Shown here one piece after another: positions 7,737-15,888 of a stretch of 64,000 nucleotides of DNA. The notes below the pieces were generated by a model that saw nothing but the letters and a program-made list of their open reading frames with translations, searched no databases and was not told where the DNA came from. Source of the stretch: Palsa-744 sp036498265 (GTDB taxonomy: Bacteria; Actinomycetota; Thermoleophilia; Solirubrobacterales; Solirubrobacteraceae); NCBI GenBank assembly GCA_036498265.1, contig DASYFT010000031.1, positions 62,001-126,000 of the forward strand. The letters are read 5' to 3'. The first letter of the stretch is position 1; every line of letters begins with the position of its first letter. The position numbers and the translations under genes are program-made.

Positions 7737-8776
7737 CAGCGGGTCCACGACCGCCTTTCCATCCAGGCGAAGACGGGGAACCGCTGCCGGAGCGCATTCG
7801 TGCGGGCGCCTTCGCCGCGTCCCTCGGTGAGCCGTGTGACGACCGCGTTCAGCACCAGCACGATCGCGAGCAGGACGAACGCCGCCGCGTATGCCTTCTC
7901 GTGCGAGTTCCCCTCGCCGGCGGGCGAGTTGTTGAACACGTAGCTGGTCAGCGTGGACCCGGTTCCTCGCAGCGTCCCGATCAACGGGGTGTTCCCCGTC
8001 GGTTCGTTCTTCAGCGTCGCGCCCAGCAGGATCGTGATGATTGCGGTATCGCCGATGATCCGGCCCATGCCCAGCACCACGCCGCTGGCGATGCCGGGCC
8101 GGATGGCCGGAAGCAGAACCCGGCGGATGGTGCGGGCCCTCGTCTTGCCGAGCGCGTAGGAGCCCTCACGCAGGCGGTCCGGTAGCTGCGCGAGCGACTC
8201 TCGCGTGGAGGCGAACACGAGCGGGAGCGCCAGCGCCGACATGACGATCCCCGCGTTCAGGAACGACTGTCCGAGGACGCCGCCGCTCGCCGCGTGCTGG
8301 GACAGGAACCCGAGGAACCCCTGCGAGAAGATCAACAGGCCGAAGATCGCCAGCACCACGCTGGGCGCGCCGGCGATCATCTCGAGCGCCGACTCGACGG
8401 TTCGCGACAGCCAGGCGGGCCGGCCGTACTCCGAGACCCACGCGGCGAGTGCCACCCCGAGAGGTGCGGCGATCGCGATGCCGATCACCGTCACGAGCAG
8501 CGTGCCGATGATCGGGTCGCTGAAGCCGCCGCTCTGCGTCTGGTGCAGCGACGGCGCGGGCGAGCTGACGAACATGCTCAGCTTGAGGAACGAGATCCCC
8601 TTGACCAGCATGTACAGGACGATCGCCGCCGCCACGAGGCAGAGGCCGATCCCGGTCGCCCAGCACAGCCAGTAGGCGATCCGATCCGCCAGCGGCCAGG
8701 ATGCCGTCGAGTCTCGCGGCGGGCTCACCGCGGCGGGGGGCGCCATCGCCGGCGGGGACAGCGCGGTGCCCGCCAT
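7736..8776 (-). CDS. pstA: Phosphate ABC transporter permease PstA (second copy)
   Basis: This is a 346-residue permease with a Pro/Ala-rich cytosolic N-terminus of about 30 residues, first membrane helix at about 36-58, and further helices through FVLLAIVLVLNAVV near the C-terminus. It has the PstA-type EAA loop SYALGKTRARTIRRVLLPAIRPG and the motif GAPSVVLAIFGLLIF. The ATG at 8776 overlaps the pstC2 stop (ATGA). It carries a long extracytoplasmic loop before the last helix (residues about 270-300, Gly/Thr/Asn rich) that is not obvious in the first PstA. Confidence 0.92.
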   Translation of the reverse strand: MAGTALSPPAMAPPAAVSPPRDSTASWPLADRIAYWLCWATGIGLCLVAAAIVLYMLVKGISFLKLSMFVSSPAPSLHQTQSGGFSDPIIGTLLVTVIGIAIAAPLGVALAAWVSEYGRPAWLSRTVESALEMIAGAPSVVLAIFGLLIFSQGFLGFLSQHAASGGVLGQSFLNAGIVMSALALPLVFASTRESLAQLPDRLREGSYALGKTRARTIRRVLLPAIRPGIASGVVLGMGRIIGDTAIITILLGATLKNEPTGNTPLIGTLRGTGSTLTSYVFNNSPAGEGNSHEKAYAAAFVLLAIVLVLNAVVTRLTEGRGEGARTNALRQRFPVFAWMERRSWTR

Positions 8777-9780
8777 CACGCGCGGATGCCGTAGCGCTTG
8801 AGTGGCTGCTTCGCCGCCCACCCTGCCAGCGAGAGCATCACGGCCGAGACGAGCAGGACGGCGCCGATCGCATACAGCGTATGGCTGAGCGGGCCGATCG
8901 TGAGCCCCTCCGATTCCTGCAGGATCTCGGCGGCCAGCGGGCGCACCGGCTCGAAGAGAAAGGTGATGCCGTCGAGCGGATTGGCCGAGAAGGCACGACC
9001 GCCGGAGACCATCGCGAGCATGACCGCCTCGCCGAGTGCCCGCGCTGTCGCGAGGACGGTCGCGGCGGCGATCGCCGGTCGGGCGGTGCGCAGCGACACC
9101 CGCCAGATCGTGCGCCACCTGTTCACACCCAGCGCTGCCGAGCCCTCCACCCATGCCGACGGAACCGAGGTCAGGGCGTTGGTCGTGATCGCCACCATGA
9201 TCGGCGTGATCATCACCATCAGGATGATCGTGCCGGTCGCCAGGTTCGCCCCGTTCAGCTGCACGACGTAGATCACCGACTGCTTGCGCGAGTTGGAGAT
9301 CAGGTGTTCGTTGATCCAGGGGGCCAGGGCGAGGATGCCGATCAGCCCGTATACGACCGACGGCACGCCGGCCAGTAGCCTGATCACGGGCTCCATCACG
9401 CGCCGGACCCGGACCGGCGCGAACTCCGTCACGAAGATCGCGGCGAGTGTCGAGACCAACAGGGCCAACACGACCGCGGCGAGCGTCGTGATCAACGTCC
9501 CCCACAGAAGCGGCCAGGCGCGGAAGTAGTAGATCGAGTGACCCGGCAGCGGGGTCCCTTCTCGCATGGCGCGAAGCTCGGTGTCTACTTCACCGCCCGA
9601 CCCGAACCAGCTGAGCCCGTTGTGCGAGAACGACGGCCACGCCTTGATCAGGACGGTGACCACCATCAGCGCGATCACCACGAGCACTGCAACGGCGAGC
9701 GCGCCGAGCGTACGCTCGGCGCGCTTGTCGGTACCGGCGTCCGACCGGACCCGCGTGGAGGTGAGAACGCCGGCGGGCAC
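8776..9780 (-). CDS. pstC: Phosphate ABC transporter permease PstC (second copy)
   Basis: This is a 334-residue permease. The motifs LAGVPSVVYGLIGILALAP and the EAA loop SAALGVNRWRTIWRVSLRTARPA identify PstC. Membrane segments start at about residue 27. An extracytoplasmic loop (residues about 58-80) contains Glu/Arg-rich sequence. The GTG start at 9780 follows the pstS2 stop by only three bases. Together with pstA2 and pstB2 it forms a second complete importer whose sequence is distant from the first, so this is not a recent duplication. Confidence 0.92.
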   Translation of the reverse strand: MPAGVLTSTRVRSDAGTDKRAERTLGALAVAVLVVIALMVVTVLIKAWPSFSHNGLSWFGSGGEVDTELRAMREGTPLPGHSIYYFRAWPLLWGTLITTLAAVVLALLVSTLAAIFVTEFAPVRVRRVMEPVIRLLAGVPSVVYGLIGILALAPWINEHLISNSRKQSVIYVVQLNGANLATGTIILMVMITPIMVAITTNALTSVPSAWVEGSAALGVNRWRTIWRVSLRTARPAIAAATVLATARALGEAVMLAMVSGGRAFSANPLDGITFLFEPVRPLAAEILQESEGLTIGPLSHTLYAIGAVLLVSAVMLSLAGWAAKQPLKRYGIRA

Positions 9781-9783
9781 CCG

Positions 9784-10596
9784 TCAGTGGATCGAGATCC
9801 AGCTCGAGTTGATGATTCTCTTCGTGACGGCGTTGCCGCTGGTCACCCAGCTGATGAACTTCAGCGCTTCGCCCTTCGGCAGGCCTTTCGTGACCATCCA
9901 GAAGTTACGCACCCCGCCGTACACGCCGCTCTTCGCGTTGCGCAGGTTGCAGGCGATTCCGCCGAAGCCGACCGGGTTGACGCCCGCGGTGTAGGCGAAC
10001 GACACGAACCCCACCGCCTGTTTGTCTCCGGAGACCGCATTCTGCTCGAGGCCGTTGCTGGTCTCGGCAGTCGCGCTCGGTGAGATCTTGAGGGTTTCGC
10101 CGAGGAAGATGTGCTGGAAGGCATCCTGCGTACCGGACGCTCCGTCGCGGTCGAACAGGTCGATCGGGCCACTGATGCGGGCGCCCGGAACCTGGCTCCA
10201 GTCGCGGATCCGACCGGTGAAGATCCCTTCGACGCTTTCCTGCGAGAGGTTGCCGATCGGGTTCTGCGGGTTGGTGATGACGCACACGCCGTCGCGGGCG
10301 ATCTTGGTGAAGATCAGGCCTTTGGGGTCCACGCCCTTGATCGGGTTGCGCGAGGAGTCTCCGATGTCGAAGCGGCCCGTCGCCGCGCCGCTTATGCCGA
10401 TATCCGACTGCCCGCCCCCGACCTTCGGCGCGGGGATCCTGGGGAACGCCTGGTGGTAGGCGCTCGCGAGTTTCTGAGCAAGTGGGAGGACCGAGGTCGA
10501 GCCGCCGATGATCAGGCGCTTGGCGGCTGCGCTGGCCGGGATGGCTAGAACCACGGCCAGGGCCAGCGAGAGAATCAAAGTTCGGTGCGCACGCAC
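9784..10596 (-). CDS. pstS: PstS-type phosphate-binding protein (second copy)
   Basis: This is an exported phosphate-binding protein of 270 residues with a type I signal peptide (core LILSLALAVVLAIPASAAA), not a lipoprotein. The mature part shows GGSTSVLPLAQKLASAY, VGGGQSDIGI, FDIGDSSRNP and RDGASGTQDAF, the PstS-like phosphate loops. I chose the GTG at 10596. AGGAG lies 7 bases upstream and the signal peptide follows directly, while the ATG at 10614 lacks a good ribosome-binding site. It heads the pst2 operon. The Pho-box-like repeat cluster lies 150-230 bases upstream. Glu codons are mostly GAA. Confidence 0.92.
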   Translation of the reverse strand: MRAHRTLILSLALAVVLAIPASAAAKRLIIGGSTSVLPLAQKLASAYHQAFPRIPAPKVGGGQSDIGISGAATGRFDIGDSSRNPIKGVDPKGLIFTKIARDGVCVITNPQNPIGNLSQESVEGIFTGRIRDWSQVPGARISGPIDLFDRDGASGTQDAFQHIFLGETLKISPSATAETSNGLEQNAVSGDKQAVGFVSFAYTAGVNPVGFGGIACNLRNAKSGVYGGVRNFWMVTKGLPKGEALKFISWVTSGNAVTKRIINSSWISIH

Positions 10597-10744
10597 GTTA
10601 CTGCTCCTTTGCATTTTGGGGCCGTTGAGTGAACTGAGCGTCGAGAGGCGCTCGACGCCGCCAACAACTCGAGGCACGGATCGATGCGCTGCGCGCGATG
10701 AACGTCACCCCTCGGCAAGACTGTCGAGCCAGCGTTTGCCGGGT

Positions 10745-10828
10745 GTTTTGTTTTTGTGAACGCCGCGGTGTGAACGAGTTGTGTCGAAATTGTGAAGGCA
10801 GAGCGCGCCGATGTGTTGTTTTTGTGAA
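10745..10828. promoter_or_regulatory. Cluster of candidate Pho boxes between pstS2 and ftsH
   Basis: The 337-base gap between the divergent pstS2 and ftsH contains three groups of 11-base-spaced repeats. They are GTTTT 10745/GTGAA 10756; GTGAA 10770/GTGTC 10781/GTGAA 10792; and GTGTT 10813/GTGAA 10824. T-rich tracts around them contrast with the GC-rich surroundings. The layout suggests multiple response-regulator dimers controlling one or both transcripts. It is the densest such cluster in the window. Outside the repeats nothing else was recognised in the gap. Confidence 0.6.
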
Positions 10829-10830
10829 CG
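10748..10830 (+). repeat. Direct repeat of a 15-base element in the ftsH/pstS2 gap
   Basis: The 15-mer TTGTTTTTGTGAACG occurs perfectly at 10748-10762 and again at 10816-10830, 68 bases apart. Each copy ends with a GTGAA half-site of the Pho-box-like cluster. The perfect match over a T-run is unlikely by chance in DNA this GC-rich. Confidence 0.8.
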
Positions 10831-10933
10831 GCATTGCTTTTCAGCTGCCCGCATGTGACGCTGGCTGCCGCTCGATCGGCGTTGGTTCGACGGCGGCGCC
10901 GAGCGCTGCCGCGCCTCGCTCCGAGCTGGTGAG

Positions 10934-13099
10934 ATGACAGACGAGACCGACTCCCAGGAGACCCCGTCCACCAACGGCTTCTCGCACGAGGGTGCGACCG
11001 GCGTGCGCTCCGCGCTCGCGCATCGGCGCAACCCGGTGCTGGTGGCTGTGGGCGACTTCGCGGGCGGCGTCCGGCGAGCCGCATTTCGCGATCCGCTGTC
11101 GCTGTTCCTCCTGCTCGCCTCGATCGGGCTCGCGATCACATTCGCGGCGCTGCTCGGCTCGATCAAGCCCAGCAGCTCAGGACGCCAGGTCCCGATCAGC
11201 ACCGTCGAGAAGCTCGCGCAGCGCCACCAGATCACGAACGCGCTGCTGCTCGACCACGACAGCAGGGTGGAGATCACGACGCCCGCCACCGCCCCGCCCG
11301 TCTCGGCGGCCGGGGCGCTCGTCGAACCCCCACCGATCGTGAGGCCGAAGGGCAAGAAGGGCAAGACGGTGATCCCTCAACCCGTCGCAGCCGGGGCTCC
11401 CCAGGCGCTGTGGGCGGCCTACCCCTCCTCGGGCGCCCAGACGCAGCAGCTGCTGCGCGAACTGAACGGCAGCGGGGCCACCGTCGCGGTGGACCAGCAG
11501 GCCGGCAAGGCGACCAGGACGATCATCGTCCAGTTCCTGATCCCGATCCTGCTGCTCGTGTGCCTGTTCTCGCTGTTCACCCGGGTCGGCGCCGAGGGGG
11601 CTGCCGGAGGGATCGCCGCCTTCTCGCAGTTCACCGGCAAGGGTCGTAAAAAGGGCAAGGGCAGCGCCGACAAGATCACGTTCGCCGACGTGGCCGGCGC
11701 CGGAGAGGCAGTCGCCGAGCTGCGAGAGATCCGCGACTACCTGGCCGATCCGAGCAAGTACCTGGTCGTCGGCGCCGCCGCGCCGAAGGGCGTGCTGCTC
11801 GTGGGCCCCCCGGGAACCGGCAAGACGCTGCTGGCGAAGGCCGTGGCCGGCGAAGCCGACGCATCGTTCTTCTCGCTGTCGGGCTCTGACTTCGTCGAGT
11901 CGCTTGTCGGCGTGGGTGCCGCTCGCGTGCGCGATCTCTTCCGCAAGGCCCGCAAAGCGGCCCCGGCGATCATCTTCATCGACGAGCTCGACGCCGCGGG
12001 CCGAAAGCGCGGCGCCGGCATCGGTCAGGGCAACGACGAGCGCGAGCAGACGCTCAACCAGATCCTCGTCGAGATGGACGGCTTCGCGGGCGACGGCGGC
12101 CTGGTCGTGATGGGCGCGACCAACCGCCCGGACATCCTCGACCCCGCGCTCCTGCGACCCGGGCGCTTCGACCGCCAGGTGGTCATCGACACCCCGGACG
12201 TGCACGGCCGAGTCGAGATCCTGCGCCTGCACGGCGGCAAGCGCCCGCTCGCCCCCGACGCGTCGCTCGAGGAGGTGGCCCGCCAGACGCCGGGGTTCAG
12301 CGGCGCCGAGCTCGCCAACGTGATCAACGAGGCCGCGCTCCTCAGCGTCCGCGACGGCAGGGCGCAGATCGACCAGGCGACGCTCGAGGAGGCCATCGAC
12401 CGGGTGGTCGCCGGACCGGCCAAACGCCACATCCTGACCGAGGACGAGCGCTGGCTGATCGCGATCCACGAGTCCGCGCACGCCGTCGTCACCGACGCTC
12501 TCGGTCACACCGCCTCCACGCGCAAGCTCTCGATCGTCGCCCGCGGGCGCCAGCTCGGAACGGCCGCACACATGCTGTCCGACCGTGACCAGGTGATCAT
12601 GAGCAAGGCCGACCTGCAGCGGCAGTTGATCGTGATCACAGCGGGCCTCGCCGGCGAGCGCATCGCGTTCGGCGAGGTGTCCACGAGCGTCAACGACGAC
12701 CTCCATGCCGCGACGGCGCTCGCCCGCAGCATGGTGACCTCGTTCGGCATGTCCGAGGCGCTCGGGCTGGTGACGATCGGCGAGAAGGGCGGCGAGGTCT
12801 TCCTCGGCGCCTCTCTCCAGGACCTCGGGTCGGTGGGCCCCGAGACGCTGAACCTGATCGACAACGAGATCGAGCGGCTCGTCGGCGACGCCGAGGCGCG
12901 ATCCGCTGCGATCCTCGACCGCAACTGGAGCACCGTCGAGGAGACCGCCGCCGCTCTACTCGAGCAGGAGACGCTCTCGGGCGTCGCGCTCGAGGCGGTG
13001 CTGTCGACGGTTCAGGAGGTCTCGCTCGAGGAGTTGCGAGACGTGCGCCGCACGGCGCCGCCGCGCTTCACCACGCGCGACCCCAAGCAAGGACCATGA
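10934..13099 (+). CDS. ftsH: FtsH-like membrane AAA+ zinc metalloprotease (divergent)
   Basis: FtsH is a membrane-anchored hexameric protease that extracts and degrades membrane and cytosolic proteins. The 721-residue protein has a cytosolic N-terminus, membrane helices at about 55-77 and 196-216, and between them about 118 extracytoplasmic residues with a basic/Pro stretch. The AAA module has Walker A GPPGTGKT (291-298), Walker B IIFIDE (346-351), and an SRH ending RPGRFDR. The protease domain has zinc site HESAH (512-516) and the downstream Asp in SVNDDL. The pore loop, usually with Phe before Val-Gly, reads ESLVGVG, so Leu replaces Phe. ATG start at 10934. It opens the operon of secreted proteins behind the repeat cluster and may act in their quality control (inference). 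Confidence 0.93.
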   Translation: MTDETDSQETPSTNGFSHEGATGVRSALAHRRNPVLVAVGDFAGGVRRAAFRDPLSLFLLLASIGLAITFAALLGSIKPSSSGRQVPISTVEKLAQRHQITNALLLDHDSRVEITTPATAPPVSAAGALVEPPPIVRPKGKKGKTVIPQPVAAGAPQALWAAYPSSGAQTQQLLRELNGSGATVAVDQQAGKATRTIIVQFLIPILLLVCLFSLFTRVGAEGAAGGIAAFSQFTGKGRKKGKGSADKITFADVAGAGEAVAELREIRDYLADPSKYLVVGAAAPKGVLLVGPPGTGKTLLAKAVAGEADASFFSLSGSDFVESLVGVGAARVRDLFRKARKAAPAIIFIDELDAAGRKRGAGIGQGNDEREQTLNQILVEMDGFAGDGGLVVMGATNRPDILDPALLRPGRFDRQVVIDTPDVHGRVEILRLHGGKRPLAPDASLEEVARQTPGFSGAELANVINEAALLSVRDGRAQIDQATLEEAIDRVVAGPAKRHILTEDERWLIAIHESAHAVVTDALGHTASTRKLSIVARGRQLGTAAHMLSDRDQVIMSKADLQRQLIVITAGLAGERIAFGEVSTSVNDDLHAATALARSMVTSFGMSEALGLVTIGEKGGEVFLGASLQDLGSVGPETLNLIDNEIERLVGDAEARSAAILDRNWSTVEETAAALLEQETLSGVALEAVLSTVQEVSLEELRDVRRTAPPRFTTRDPKQGP

Positions 13100-13875
13100 G
13101 GCTGCTGCGCCGGCCGAGCCCCGCGACCGTCATCGCGCTGGTGGCGCTGGTGTTCTCGACGACGGGGCTCGCGGACGCCGCCCGCCATGCCGTGGTCAGC
13201 GCGATCGCAGGACATCCGATCAGCGCGAAGCCGCGTGCCGGCGGGATCCTCCTGCTCGGCAAGAACCGGAAATTCCCGCCCGCGGCGATCCCGACCGTCA
13301 AGAACGCGTCGCGGGTCGGCGGCAAAACAGCCGAACAGCTCGCCGGAACCTGCCCTCCTGCAACGGTCGACCTCGGCTCCTGGTGCATGGACACCGCGCC
13401 GTACCCGTTGACCAACGCCCAGGCCGGCAAGAACAACTACATCTGGGCCAGCAAAGCGTGTGAGGCCGAAGGGGGCTGGCTGCCGACCGCGGCACAGCTC
13501 GTCGGCGCAGCCGACCGGGTCAAGCTCGAGTCGACGATCCACGACTCTCCGCTGACAGCCACCGTCCAGCTGGACCCGAGCCGGGGGCTGCAGGACCAGC
13601 GCGAGATGACCTCGACTCTCGTCACCACCGAGGCCGGCTCGGCAGCGGCCGGCTTCGAGGGCGTCAGCGAAGGCTCGACGGGCAATCCGCGCCAGGGGCA
13701 GGCGAACCCGACGCCGCTGCCCGCCAACCCGCTGCCCGAATCCCTGCAGTACGTGACCGTCTTCAGCAACGGGCAGAAGGGAGGCTTCGCAGGCTCGGTG
13801 CCGATCAGCAACCCGGAGAACTTCCGCTGCGCCTTCAACAAGGTCCCGGGGGCTTTGAACAAACCGGAAAGCTGA
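13096..13875 (+). CDS. Secreted protein with degenerate FGE-sulfatase-like domain
   Basis: The 259-residue protein starts with SPATVIALVALVFSTTGLADA, a signal/anchor style frequent in Thermoleophilia secreted proteins. The middle (WCMDTAPYPLTNAQ, then ASKACEAEGGWLPTAAQLVGAA) and the C-terminal FRCAF resemble landmarks of the formylglycine-generating-enzyme/C-type-lectin-like fold, in which D-x-EVTNAQ, GGRLPTEAEWEYAA and GFRC recur. Only a compact version is present and the catalytic Cys pair of true FGE is not evident, so a structural or binding role is more likely. Its ATG overlaps the ftsH stop (ATGA), linking it to the protease. Glu codons are a GAA/GAG mix. Confidence 0.6.
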   Translation: MRLLRRPSPATVIALVALVFSTTGLADAARHAVVSAIAGHPISAKPRAGGILLLGKNRKFPPAAIPTVKNASRVGGKTAEQLAGTCPPATVDLGSWCMDTAPYPLTNAQAGKNNYIWASKACEAEGGWLPTAAQLVGAADRVKLESTIHDSPLTATVQLDPSRGLQDQREMTSTLVTTEAGSAAAGFEGVSEGSTGNPRQGQANPTPLPANPLPESLQYVTVFSNGQKGGFAGSVPISNPENFRCAFNKVPGALNKPES

Positions 13876-13893
13876 CGCCGGGTCGCGACGAGC

Positions 13894-15888
13894 ATGCCGG
13901 CCCTCGCCATCAGCAACGACCCTCTCTCGGGAGCGCACTTCCGCGCCTTGCCGGCCAAGGTGGTGCTCGCGCTGGCGCTCGCATGCGTCCTCCTCCTGCT
14001 CGCTGCCGGCGGGGCCCGGGCGGTGATCCTGCCCGCCGTGACGATCGATGGCCCCAACGAGGACATCGCCGGGTTCGGCGGCGTGGCGATGGCCGACGAC
14101 GGCACGGGGGGACTCGTGTACCTGAAGCGTGTCGAAGGCGTGGCGCACGTCTTCGTCTCGCGCTACATCGCGGGCAGCTGGCAGCCACCGATCAGGGTCG
14201 ACACCGAAGAGCCGTTCGCCGGGAGCTGGCCGCGGATCGGCGCCGCCGACGGCGGCGAGCTCGTCGTGGTCTGGGCCACGCCGTTCGCCACCGAAAACAG
14301 CCTTCCGGTCGACGAGCTGCTCGGGGCGACGCTGGGGCCGGGTTCCTCGCTGTTCGGGCCGGCGATGATCATCGATCCGAACGTCCGCAACGGGACCGGC
14401 ACCAGCCCCGACCTGGCGATGAGCTCGACCGGTCAGGCCGACGTCGTCTACAGGGTGGTCAACGAAACCTCCAAAACGATCCCGCTGCTCCGTCCCGGGG
14501 ATGTGGCGGAGGAGGTCCGGACCGCCCACTTCAACGGGCAGACGTGGTCGCGGCTCGGGGCGGTCAACCGGAACGTGGGAATCTCGATGCGCCCGCCGAC
14601 GGCACTCAACGCCCCGCGGATCGCCATCGGGCCCACCGGCAACGGCGTGGTGGTCTGGCAGGAGCCCGACATCAGCGGAGTGGCCCGGATCTGGGCGCGG
14701 CGCCTGTTCGGGCGGACGCTCGACTTCGTGCTCCCCGTGAGCGCCGCGAGCCTGGGCGGGGCGCCGATCTCGGGCGATGCCGACGCCCCCACCGTCGCCT
14801 TCTCACGGCTCGGCCAGGCTGAGGTCGCCTACCGGCAGACGGCGGGACCGGGCTCACCTCTGCCGGGGCCTCGGATCTTCCTCAACACGCTGCCCGACGG
14901 CGAATCGGCGGACGGCTCGCAGTTCCAGGGCGCCGCGGTCGTCGACACGGCCGTGGCCGGTGGAGCGGCAGCCGCGGTCGGCCCTCCCAGCATCGACATC
15001 GACGAAAAGCAGGACATGAGGCTGATCTACGACAGCAACGGCACGCCACGTGTGATCCAGGGGAACGACCACGGTCTGTCGGGCGCCGTCTCGCTCGGAC
15101 CGGCGGTCGTGGGCCAGGCGAGCGCCAGCGTGATGAACCCCGCCGGCGGCGGAGTGTCGGCCTGGCCGAGCGCGGACGCGCATGGAGCTCAGGCGGTCGC
15201 CGTCCGCGAGGACTTCCCCGAAGGTGGCGTGCAGACCGCCCTGGTGAGCGGAGGGTCCGGCGGGGAAGTCGGCGATCTCGGGGTCGGGCGCTCAGGCCTG
15301 GGAGATGGACTCGTGGCCTTCCAGCAGGGCCCGCTGGGTCACGCCGCGATAGTGGCCGCGCAGGTCACGGCACCGCCGGAGCAGTTCGTGGTCAACGTGC
15401 CGCACAGCTGGATCCGCCCGTCACAGGGGTTCGTCTCCTGGTTGCCTGCGACGAGCGCCGTCGGGCCGCTCACCTACAGGGTGGTCGTCGATGGCCGTGC
15501 TCAGCCCACCCCGGCGGGGGCGTTCGCCCTGCACATCAGTCCCCACGCCCTCGGCAACGGCGGTCACCGCGTGCAGGTACTCGCGACCGACGCCGACGGC
15601 CAGGCCACGCTCACGCCACCTGCCAGCGTGCGGGTCGCCGCACGACCGCCCTCGGTGAAGGTGTCCGTCTCGCGCGGCCGCGCGACGGTCCGGATCCGCA
15701 TAACCGACGCTGGGCCGGGAGTCGAAACCCACGCGGTGAGCATCAGCTTCGGCGACGGGGGGACGGCCGGAAGGCGAACCACCTTCAGTCACCGCTACCG
15801 CCACGCGGGCATCTACGTGATCACCGTCCACGTCCGCGACAAGCTCGGCAATGCGGGCATCATCCGCCACCCCGTGAGCGTGCGATGA
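13894..15888 (+). CDS. Large secreted protein with propeller-like repeats and C-terminal PKD-like domain
   Basis: The 664-residue protein has a signal peptide ending near residue 48 (core VVLALALACVLLLLAAGGARA). Repeats of about 50-70 residues each carry a pattern like P-x-I-A-x-x-x-x-G-x-x-x-V-V-W (RIGAADGGELVVVW, DLAMSSTGQADVVY, RIAIGPTGNGVVVW, TVAFSRLGQAEVAY), suggesting a six-bladed beta-propeller. The last 90 residues form an Ig/PKD-like domain (SISFGDGG..., then FSHRYRHAGIYVITVHVRD). No enzymatic residues were recognised. It begins 18 bases after the FGE-like gene and its stop overlaps the next start, so it is part of the ftsH operon. Likely an envelope or extracellular binding protein. 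Confidence 0.75.
   Translation: MPALAISNDPLSGAHFRALPAKVVLALALACVLLLLAAGGARAVILPAVTIDGPNEDIAGFGGVAMADDGTGGLVYLKRVEGVAHVFVSRYIAGSWQPPIRVDTEEPFAGSWPRIGAADGGELVVVWATPFATENSLPVDELLGATLGPGSSLFGPAMIIDPNVRNGTGTSPDLAMSSTGQADVVYRVVNETSKTIPLLRPGDVAEEVRTAHFNGQTWSRLGAVNRNVGISMRPPTALNAPRIAIGPTGNGVVVWQEPDISGVARIWARRLFGRTLDFVLPVSAASLGGAPISGDADAPTVAFSRLGQAEVAYRQTAGPGSPLPGPRIFLNTLPDGESADGSQFQGAAVVDTAVAGGAAAAVGPPSIDIDEKQDMRLIYDSNGTPRVIQGNDHGLSGAVSLGPAVVGQASASVMNPAGGGVSAWPSADAHGAQAVAVREDFPEGGVQTALVSGGSGGEVGDLGVGRSGLGDGLVAFQQGPLGHAAIVAAQVTAPPEQFVVNVPHSWIRPSQGFVSWLPATSAVGPLTYRVVVDGRAQPTPAGAFALHISPHALGNGGHRVQVLATDADGQATLTPPASVRVAARPPSVKVSVSRGRATVRIRITDAGPGVETHAVSISFGDGGTAGRRTTFSHRYRHAGIYVITVHVRDKLGNAGIIRHPVSVR

Noticed and set aside
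7736..9505. A 589-codon frame suggesting a longer PstA2.
   Set aside because: The first part is out of frame with pstC2 and lacks helices. The ATG at 8776 overlapping the pstC2 stop gives a normal PstA.
10748..10830. Insertion-sequence ends or an attachment site.
   Set aside because: The 15-base copies are direct repeats within a promoter cluster. No transposase, inverted ends or integrase gene is near.
11177..12706. A 509-codon open frame on the minus strand opposite ftsH.
   Set aside because: Stop-poor antisense frames are expected in GC-rich genes. The product is His/Asp/Arg-rich without a recognisable domain, while the plus strand has full FtsH motifs.
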